A stretch of DNA of 10,852 nt, taken from assembly GCA_034437275.1 (NCBI GenBank), contig DAOTUD010000028.1, forward strand, positions 1 to 10,852, given 5' to 3'. Source of the stretch: TC-15 sp034437275 (GTDB lineage Bacteria; Chloroflexota; Anaerolineae; Aggregatilineales; Aggregatilineaceae). A program made the position numbers and the translations under genes. Shown here piece by piece: positions 6,332 through 10,852 of this stretch (position 1 is its first letter; the number at the start of each line of letters is the position of its first letter). The notes beneath the pieces are model-generated. The model saw nothing but the letters and a program-made list of their open reading frames with translations. It searched no databases and was not told where the DNA came from.

Positions 6332-7474
6332 TCAGCGGCGCCTACGCCTTCTTTTGATGGGCACAGTCTGCAAAGTGGGCGTGGTGTTCACCAGCATCAG
6401 GAACGTGATGATCACCGCCGAAGTCAGGCACCAGGCGCACACGGCCTTAATGACAAACGGCTCCAGATAGGTCAGGTACAGCGAGAACAGCGTGCCAAAC
6501 ACCGTCATGACGAGCACCGCCTGCTGTGCCTGGTGTGCTACCTGGTCGGTCCGAAATCGGGACCAGAGCCACGCAGCCAGGATAGCGACGTACCCAATTG
6601 CACCGAGTACCCCAATCGGCAGCACGCCAAACAGCTTGGCATATTCGCTGCTTTGAACCGCATTACAATCGCCGACCGGACCGCAGACAGCATCAACGGC
6701 CTGCGTTTCGACGTAAGCCATGTACAGCGCTACGCCCAATCCCACAATCCCCAGCACAGGGGTCGCATATTCCAGCCATCCGGGCATCGGAGTCGTCGAA
6801 AGCCCTCGAAAATGGCGCGCTGCATTGATTCCTACGAAAGCTAATGCGACCGCCATGCCCACCATGATGGCGACCGCCAGATCATGCCCGTCCGCTTTGC
6901 CCTGTTCAGCCACCACGGTAGTCTCCGCGCAGTCCGTTCCTGGCTCACAGTTTTCTGCTCTGGACACGCCGTAAGAGACGCCCTTTTCCAGCCCCGGTAT
7001 GTCCGGCGGGCCAAGCCCTCCGTTTGCCAGATGTACGTCGATCAGGCCGGGCAACTCAGCAGGAATCTCACCGGAGCCAATTAGCACCCGGTCACCGATG
7101 ACCAGGAACGGCACACCAACATTCCCCCGCGAGATGCCAAATTGAGCGGCGGTCTGGGCCAGCATTTCCCAGTCCTCCTGCGATTGCATCTCTATCAACA
7201 GTAAATTGAACTGATCGCGATACTGCTCTTTCAGCGGTGGCAGCACGTTGTCGATGACATAATGGCAGTGTGGGCAGGTGCTGGACCAGAACAACACGGC
7301 ATGCACAACCGGGTTCTGCTGGCGATAAGTGGGCTGGGCGGCGGGGTCGGCAATCAAGGATGCTGTAGTGTCGGAACCGGATGAATTCGCCGACGCCAAC
7401 ACGGCATTCATGGTCCAGCCCAGCGACAGAACCATCAGCACCAGCGTGATGAAACGGAAGTAACGAACATTCAT
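6332..7474 (-). CDS. Thioredoxin-VKOR fusion, membrane disulfide-forming protein
   Basis: A 380-residue envelope protein. Residues 8-27 form a signal anchor or signal peptide (ITLVLMVLSLGWTMNAVLA). A thioredoxin-fold domain follows with active site C67-P-H-C70 and cis-Pro loop GVPFLVIG. A linker with two cysteines (ENCEPGTDC) leads to the VKOR domain: several membrane helices, the loop cysteines in CGPVGDCNAVQSSEYAKLFG, and the quinone-site CAWC in the last helix. VKOR homologues reoxidise thioredoxin-like partners using quinone and so drive disulfide formation outside the cytoplasm. In many bacterial fusions the thioredoxin follows VKOR; here it precedes it. The protein ends in KRRRRRR, a strong positive-inside tail. 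ATG at 7474 is preferred (AGGAG 11 bases upstream, true signal sequence) over an in-frame TTG at 7519. It follows arsR by 51 bp. Confidence 0.92.
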   Translation of the reverse strand: MNVRYFRFITLVLMVLSLGWTMNAVLASANSSGSDTTASLIADPAAQPTYRQQNPVVHAVLFWSSTCPHCHYVIDNVLPPLKEQYRDQFNLLLIEMQSQEDWEMLAQTAAQFGISRGNVGVPFLVIGDRVLIGSGEIPAELPGLIDVHLANGGLGPPDIPGLEKGVSYGVSRAENCEPGTDCAETTVVAEQGKADGHDLAVAIMVGMAVALAFVGINAARHFRGLSTTPMPGWLEYATPVLGIVGLGVALYMAYVETQAVDAVCGPVGDCNAVQSSEYAKLFGVLPIGVLGAIGYVAILAAWLWSRFRTDQVAHQAQQAVLVMTVFGTLFSLYLTYLEPFVIKAVCAWCLTSAVIITFLMLVNTTPTLQTVPIKRRRRRR

Positions 7475-7525
7475 GAGCACGTTTTCTCCTGGGTGTTTCA
7501 GAATTCCATAATAAGCCAACCAGCG

Positions 7526-7837
7526 TCACGTATCGTTCTCACGGACGCGAGGCGATGTTTTGTTTGTCATGAGATTGGTTTCGCGCTGTATCAAATGCTG
7601 CACGTCGGGCGAAGCCAGCCGGTAGCGCACGTTGAGACCCTCTCGTTCCGCGATGATCAGCCCTGCCTCGCGTAACACCGCCAACTGCTGCGACGCATAC
7701 GGTTGCCGACAGCCAATTTGCTCCGTGATCGTACACACACAACACGGCTTGACCGCCAGGATGTCCAGGATTTGCAGCCGCGCAGGATGTCCTAATACAC
7801 GAAACAGCCTGGCCCGGCTCTCATACTTGTCAGACAT
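7526..7837 (-). CDS. ArsR-family repressor with CCVC motif (copy 1 in transcription order)
   Basis: A 103-residue winged-helix repressor. It has FRVLGHPARLQILDIL, then PCCVCTITEQIGCRQPYASQ, LAVLREAGLI as recognition helix and wing REGLNVRYRL. Cysteines C32, C33, C35 and C43 cluster at the start of the DNA-binding helix. This matches the location of the ArsR As(III) site (ELCVCDL), where cysteine ligation disrupts DNA contact; the extra C33 and C43 differ. A thiol-reactive or metal(loid) signal is therefore likely, but whether arsenic, antimony or a persulfide is not known. It lies 46 bp after the second mini-thioredoxin gene and 51 bp before the thioredoxin-VKOR gene. The ATG at 7837 is followed by a canonical fold; its RBS (GAGGGA) is acceptable. 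Confidence 0.93.
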   Translation of the reverse strand: MSDKYESRARLFRVLGHPARLQILDILAVKPCCVCTITEQIGCRQPYASQQLAVLREAGLIIAEREGLNVRYRLASPDVQHLIQRETNLMTNKTSPRVRENDT

Positions 7838-7866
7838 GGCCGGACTCCCTCACTAACCAGCTAGAT

Positions 7867-7880
7867 CACTCCATTGAGTG
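7867..7880. promoter_or_regulatory. Small inverted repeat upstream of arsR, possible operator
   Basis: CACTC (7867-7871) and GAGTG (7876-7880) flank CATT, 30 bp upstream of the ArsR start. The place suits an ArsR operator, but arms of 5 bp occur easily by chance. Confidence 0.25.
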
Positions 7881-7883
7881 CAT

Positions 7884-8135
7884 TTACATCGCTTCCAACG
7901 CATCGCACACCCAGCCGATCACCTCACCTTCTCGCGGAATACGCCCCTCGCACACGACTCGGTCATTGATCACCAGGCCAGGCATTGCATTCAGACCATA
8001 GCTCTCGATTTCAGCGTGCGCGGTAATCTTGCGGATACTGGCATCGATACCCAGGGTATCCACCGCGCGCTGTATGATTGCCAGTATCTTCCCGCATAGT
8101 TTGCATTCACGTCCGACTACCCTGATGCTGAGCAT
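7884..8135 (-). CDS. Small thioredoxin-fold redox protein (CKLC)
   Basis: An 83-residue mini-thioredoxin of the same type as the one at 5190-5459. MLSIRVVGREC11-K-L-C14 is the active site, with cis-Pro P52 in MPGLVINDRV, C62 immediately after, and a final helix (GEVIGWVCDALEAM) with an extra cysteine. The two paralogues share PGLVIN, VxCxGRIP and overall length but differ elsewhere, so the duplication is old. It is cytoplasmic. It may donate electrons to, or carry sulfur for, the lipoyl/DGC/OsmC proteins encoded upstream, or reset the thiol sensor ArsR encoded downstream. A strong RBS (AGGAGG, 8140-8145) supports the ATG at 8135. It is separated by 84 bp from the OsmC gene. Confidence 0.9.
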   Translation of the reverse strand: MLSIRVVGRECKLCGKILAIIQRAVDTLGIDASIRKITAHAEIESYGLNAMPGLVINDRVVCEGRIPREGEVIGWVCDALEAM

Positions 8136-8219
8136 AACTCCTCCTCAAGAAGTTGGTCAGGGACTGAGCCTCAATAACGGCTGTTTCTTGTTGGCAATAC
8201 GTCCCTCATCATTTAGCCC

Positions 8220-8672
8220 TTACGACACGATCTCTATCGTCGGTTCAATCACAATTTCAGACTTCACCGAATTCGCCACCAGGCTGTATTTCTGCGCGGC
8301 CTGCAATGCGCGACGGGTACGGGCTTCGACCACTTCAGGCGTTTCAGCACCAGCGCTAATTCGGATGACCGGCCAGAAACGCAAGTGCGTGAAGATTTCG
8401 GTGCGGTCCAATTCGATCAGTTTTGTTCCCTCGGCCCGGCAGTCGTATGACTGCAAATCAAGCTTGAAACGCTCGGTTGCCCAGATAAACATCATCATGA
8501 TGCAGGTATTGGCTGCTGCGACAAACGCATCTTCAGGAGTCAGCACGCCGGGATGTCCCTCGACTTCTGGTGGGGCGGAAAAGTCCATCTCTGGCCCGTT
8601 ACCCATCACAATATGGCCCCAGTGTTCGCCTTTCCAGGACACGGTGGTGTGATACGTTGCTGTGCGGCTCAT
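8220..8672 (-). CDS. OsmC-like protein lacking the second catalytic cysteine
   Basis: A 150-residue OsmC/Ohr superfamily protein. It has YHTTVSWKGEHWG (7-19), the central helix LTPEDAFVAAANTCIMMMF with C57 in the peroxidatic position, C78, and a C-terminal strand block (ARTRRALQAAQKY, then VKSEIVIEPTIEI). Classical OsmC and Ohr proteins reduce organic hydroperoxides with two cysteines; the second lies in a CPVSN-like motif. Here that region reads QKYSLVANSV, with no cysteine, so classical two-Cys peroxidase chemistry is doubtful. It may be a lipoyl- or persulfide-handling member; Ohr enzymes are known to be reduced by lipoylated proteins, which fits its neighbours. ATG at 8672 is chosen because it overlaps the DGC gene stop as ATGA and has AGGAGG seven bases upstream. 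A TTG at 8696 is less likely. Confidence 0.88.
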   Translation of the reverse strand: MSRTATYHTTVSWKGEHWGHIVMGNGPEMDFSAPPEVEGHPGVLTPEDAFVAAANTCIMMMFIWATERFKLDLQSYDCRAEGTKLIELDRTEIFTHLRFWPVIRISAGAETPEVVEARTRRALQAAQKYSLVANSVKSEIVIEPTIEIVS

Positions 8673-9403
8673 GCGGTTGCCTCCTGTTGTTGGCAAAACA
8701 TCTCATATTCGCGCGCCAGCGCTGCCGCATAGTCGTCTTCGGCCCCGGCGGGCACTTCGTTATAGATTCGGACAGTCTCTAGCAGTTCTTTGATGACACC
8801 ATCGCCGAGCATCTTGCCAGCAGTGCGGAACTGCTCGAAGATCAGCGGTAAGGCTACCAGTGAAACGGTTTGCCCATTAATCTTTACCTTCTGAATGGGT
8901 ATGTTCGACTGGCAGGAACAGGTCGCTTGAACAGCTTCTTCCGGCTCGACTTCCGGTTCAGCTTCGACGAATGCTCCGGTGCGGCGGCTCCACTTTTTGC
9001 CAAGTAGCTCATCGACCAGACCTGCCACCCGATCCGCAGTCAAATCAATTGCTTGAAGACCGCTTTCATTCAACCGGCGTGTCCCCTCAACCGGAGCCAG
9101 TCCCTTTTCCTTCACCAGATCAGTTACCACCACGCTGGCGGCAGGTTTACCCGAAAACTGCTCCGTCGCGCGTGCTGCACAGCGCTTGTCACAGCCATCG
9201 ATGGCAATCGTGGGATAGAAACGGGCGAATGCCCGGTCACCTTCTCCGCCAGCCAGAAAGAGCGGCAGACAAATGGTTACCGTTTCGCCAGGGCGTAACT
9301 GCTCCAGTACCTTGAGCGCGGCCAGCCGAGTCACCGTTCCTTCCGCCAATTCTTCGCCGGAGCAGGCGACGATACCTACTTTTTTCTGGGGTAGATCAGG
9401 CAT
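8669..9403 (-). CDS. DGC-domain putative zinc-binding protein with C-terminal extension
   Basis: A 244-residue protein. Residues 7-135 form a DGC domain: VACSGEEL with C14, C45 in ICLPLF, and IDGCDKRCA with C71 and C75. The four cysteines are thought to bind zinc in this family (PF08859, 'putative zinc-binding protein'). After an acidic linker (EAEPEVEPEE, about 147-156) comes a C162-S-C164 motif and a separate small domain of about 80 residues (KVKINGQTVSLVALPLIFEQ). The layout of this second domain, which I do not recognise as a named family, suggests a regulatory or thiol-exchange module. DGC proteins have no assigned reaction; they often sit beside sulfur and redox genes. It overlaps the first DGC gene by 8 bp and the OsmC gene as ATGA. 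Confidence 0.85.
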   Translation of the reverse strand: MPDLPQKKVGIVACSGEELAEGTVTRLAALKVLEQLRPGETVTICLPLFLAGGEGDRAFARFYPTIAIDGCDKRCAARATEQFSGKPAASVVVTDLVKEKGLAPVEGTRRLNESGLQAIDLTADRVAGLVDELLGKKWSRRTGAFVEAEPEVEPEEAVQATCSCQSNIPIQKVKINGQTVSLVALPLIFEQFRTAGKMLGDGVIKELLETVRIYNEVPAGAEDDYAAALAREYEMFCQQQEATA

Positions 9404-9824
9404 GATTATTTCCCTCGTCTTGCGATGTCAGATCATCGACTACGGCGTTTATTTCTTCGGCGAGCGCATGGGCAAGCTGCTGCCCACCTTCATTGAGTTC
9501 AGCAATGCCCTGCGGCTTAAACTCCCGGTAGCGGCGGTACACATCGAGCACGCCGAAATCCTGGGCGACCGTTCCACCACTCTCCTGCACCATCTTGGTC
9601 GCGCACGCCAGCTTGCACCCATCGATGGTCACCGCTGGATGTGCCTCTACTGCTGCGCGAGCCTCATCATCCCCTAATACCAGCAGGGAAAGAGCTACCA
9701 ACTGGGATGTCTGCGGTCGGCTGTCTTCGGTCACTTCGTAGGCGGCCTCGCGGCTGACTGTGCCGTAGGACTTACCAATGCCGCTGCACGGCACAATAAT
9801 CACTTTCCGTTTCTTGTCACTCAT
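9396..9824 (-). CDS. DGC-domain putative zinc-binding protein, short form
   Basis: A 142-residue single-domain DGC protein. It has VPCSGIGKSYGTVSREAAYEV (C13, with a Gly/Ser loop that resembles a phosphate-binding turn), then IDGCKLACA (C70, C74) and an amphipathic C-terminal region. It has three of the four cysteines found in the larger neighbour (no counterpart of C45), so its metal site may differ or need a partner. An obligate pair with the larger DGC protein is plausible because the genes overlap. Start choice: ATG at 9824 forms an ATGA overlap with the lipoyl-carrier stop and gives MSDKKRKVIIV, a natural DGC N terminus. A longer reading from 9911 would lie inside the lipoyl-carrier gene and is rejected. 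Confidence 0.85.
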   Translation of the reverse strand: MSDKKRKVIIVPCSGIGKSYGTVSREAAYEVTEDSRPQTSQLVALSLLVLGDDEARAAVEAHPAVTIDGCKLACATKMVQESGGTVAQDFGVLDVYRRYREFKPQGIAELNEGGQQLAHALAEEINAVVDDLTSQDEGNNHA

Positions 9825-10270
9825 AGCTTTTTGGCTTCCTCTTCGGCTTGCCCCTTCATCAACTCGAAATATGCCTGGGGATCGAGCAGGTTGTCGCGGT
9901 CCTTCGGCCAATCGCTGGCTTCAATCACCACCAGCCACCCCTCACCATACGGGTCCTGGTTGATCGCTTCCGGTGACAGCTCCATCGCCGGGTTGACTTC
10001 CACCACAGTGCCGCTCACGGGTGATGTCAGGCTCACATTGACCTTGATAGTTTCGATAATCGCTACTTCGTCTCCGGCTGCAAGGGCCGTTCCTTCCGGT
10101 TTGACTTCGGCGAACGCAATATCACCGCTGCGCTGCTGCAAAAAATCGGTCATGCCGATACGAATGCGGTTGCCTTCGGCCAGTGCCCAGATGCCTTCAT
10201 CGCTGTAGTAGCGATCCGTGGCTACTTTGAAAATGAACTTATCGACGGTTGTTTCGAGATACTCTGGCAT
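9821..10270 (-). CDS. GcvH-like lipoyl-carrier protein (LbpA-like)
   Basis: A 149-residue protein of the glycine cleavage H-protein fold. It has the barrel-strand opening KVATDRYYSDEGIWA, IGMTDFLQQRSGDIAFAEV, and the lipoyl hairpin AIIETIKVNVSLTSPVSGTV with lipoyl lysine K76. It ends with the typical NQDPYGEGWLVVIE and a charged tail (about 15-20 residues longer than usual). Canonical H-proteins read ESVKAASD around the lysine; here it is ETIKVNVS. No gcvT, gcvP or lipoate ligase is visible. In sulfur oxidisers, H-like lipoate-binding proteins (LbpA) act in the sulfur-oxidising heterodisulfide-reductase-like pathway. Whether this is that type is an inference from context. AGGAGG (10276-10281), five bases upstream of ATG 10270, overlaps the dihydrolipoamide dehydrogenase stop. 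Confidence 0.9.
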   Translation of the reverse strand: MPEYLETTVDKFIFKVATDRYYSDEGIWALAEGNRIRIGMTDFLQQRSGDIAFAEVKPEGTALAAGDEVAIIETIKVNVSLTSPVSGTVVEVNPAMELSPEAINQDPYGEGWLVVIEASDWPKDRDNLLDPQAYFELMKGQAEEEAKKL

Positions 10271-10279
10271 GGTGTCCTC

Positions 10280-10852
10280 CTAACGAGACTGAAAATGAAG
10301 CGTTGCATCGCGGAAACCAAGCGCCGCTTCGAGCATGGCTTCCGGTAAGGTTGGGTGAGCGTGTGTCGTCCAGGCCAGGTCGTCAGCCGTTGCGCCCATC
10401 TGTACGGCCAAAGCGCCTTCGGCAATCAGGTCGGTCACATGGGGTCCCATAAGGTGAACGCCTAGCACTTTGCCGCTTCCGGCTTCGCACACCAGCTTGA
10501 CCAATCCATCCGATTCGCCCAGAATACGCGCGCGGGGATTCGCTGAAAACGGGAACTGCGCAGTCTTCACGTCCACACCCTGGTTGCGGGCTTCGATTTC
10601 GGTCAGGCCGACGCTGGCGACTTCGGGTCGGGTGAAGATCACATTGGGAACGGAACGGTAATCCACCTTGCGTCTGGCTCCACACACGTTTTCGGCAGCC
10701 ACCCGCCCATCGACCATCGCCTTATGCGCTAACATCAAACCACCGACTGCATCCCCAATGGCCCACACGTTCGGCACACTGGTTGCCAGGTACGCATCAA
10801 CAGCAATCGCCCGCCCGTTCATCTGCACGCCAAGTTCGGCCAGTCCGAGACC
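10280..10852 (-). CDS. lpdA: Dihydrolipoamide dehydrogenase, C-terminal part
   Basis: The last 190 residues of a flavoprotein disulfide reductase whose start lies right of the window; the frame runs through base 10852 to a TAG at 10282-10280. The FAD-binding motif AIGDAVGGLMLAHKA (about 32-46 of the fragment) is followed by the dimerisation domain (NVIFTRPEVASVGLTE) and the catalytic base motif HAHPTLPEAMLEA (His-Glu near the C terminus). The ending and the HxHPT-x-PE motif match dihydrolipoamide dehydrogenase rather than mercuric or glutathione reductase. It would reoxidise the dihydrolipoyl arm of the neighbouring carrier, passing electrons to NAD+. The redox-active CxxxxC disulfide is outside the window, so it cannot be checked. 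The stop codon is only 9 bp before the carrier start. Confidence 0.95.
   Translation of the reverse strand, partial: GLGLAELGVQMNGRAIAVDAYLATSVPNVWAIGDAVGGLMLAHKAMVDGRVAAENVCGARRKVDYRSVPNVIFTRPEVASVGLTEIEARNQGVDVKTAQFPFSANPRARILGESDGLVKLVCEAGSGKVLGVHLMGPHVTDLIAEGALAVQMGATADDLAWTTHAHPTLPEAMLEAALGFRDATLHFQSR

Noticed and set aside
7092..7529. 145-residue - strand frame that could suggest a frameshifted VKOR gene
   Set aside because: It is an alternative frame of the intact thioredoxin-VKOR gene, whose own frame has complete motifs from signal sequence to C terminus.
8159..8206. AGGGAC/GTCCCT inverted repeat in the OsmC-thioredoxin gap
   Set aside because: Arms are 6 bp with a 36-nt loop; this is expected by chance.
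8029..8652. 207-residue + strand open frame
   Set aside because: It lies across the antisense of the mini-thioredoxin, the gap and the OsmC gene, all of which have clear family motifs and strong RBSs on the other strand.
9825..9911. Longer start for the short DGC protein
   Set aside because: The 29 extra residues would be encoded inside the lipoyl-carrier gene; the ATGA overlap at 9821-9824 is the natural coupled start.
9821..10270. Simple glycine cleavage H-protein
   Set aside because: The fold is right, but there is no gcvT/gcvP, the lipoyl-lysine context differs and the neighbours are thiol/DGC proteins. Kept as GcvH-like, with LbpA-like function as hypothesis only.
1..10852. CRISPR array, tRNA, rRNA, insertion sequence or phage genes
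   Set aside because: No regularly spaced repeats, tRNA-like cloverleaf, transposase or terminal inverted repeats were seen by eye on either strand.

Overview
The window is bacterial and densely coded, with little intergenic DNA. It looks like part of a long gene cluster for sulfur, thiol and redox chemistry in an anaerobe or facultative anaerobe. A maturase of the tungsten-enzyme type, a ferredoxin-like [4Fe-4S] domain protein and DGC-domain proteins suggest an anaerobic lineage. The overall flavour resembles Chloroflexota (Anaerolineae-like) or sulfur-cycling deltaproteobacterial groups. That placement is an impression from protein style only; no marker gene is present.

Layout. At the left edge, on the + strand, is the C-terminal end of a YeeE/YedE-type sulfur transporter. 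It converges on a CysB/CysL-like LysR regulator, and a 14-bp perfect inverted repeat lies between them. All other genes are on the - strand, so they are transcribed right to left. In transcription order they are: dihydrolipoamide dehydrogenase (3' part only, running off the right edge); a GcvH-like lipoyl carrier; two DGC-domain putative zinc-binding proteins; an OsmC-like protein; a small CxxC thioredoxin-fold protein; an ArsR regulator; a secreted or membrane thioredoxin-VKOR fusion; a [4Fe-4S] domain protein; a small zinc-ribbon protein; a second CxxC thioredoxin-fold protein; a second ArsR regulator; XdhC; a tandem universal stress protein; a radical SAM/SPASM protein of the tungsten-oxidoreductase maturase type; a Cys-rich DUF6951-like small protein; and the LysR regulator.

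Architecture. The first five genes are tightly coupled: a 9-bp gap, then ATGA, 8-bp and ATGA overlaps. The zinc-ribbon/thioredoxin/ArsR/XdhC block is equally tight, with a 2-bp gap, a 10-bp gap and an 8-bp overlap. Gaps elsewhere between lpd and the radical SAM gene are 16-84 bp, so one transcript of more than 8 kb is possible. Larger gaps (181 and 151 bp) set off the DUF6951-like and LysR genes.

How the genes may work together (inference). The H-protein-like carrier is not accompanied by gcvT or gcvP here. It sits with its own dihydrolipoamide dehydrogenase, two Cys-containing DGC proteins, an OsmC-like protein and two mini-thioredoxins. This resembles, in concept, the lipoate-binding protein (LbpA) systems of sulfur oxidisers, where a lipoyl carrier moves sulfur rather than the glycine methylamine group. 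The cluster would then be a lipoate- and thiol-based relay controlled by two Cys-rich ArsR repressors and a sulfur-type LysR protein. It is joined to a Mo/W enzyme maturation block (XdhC and the radical SAM maturase) whose client enzymes are not in the window.
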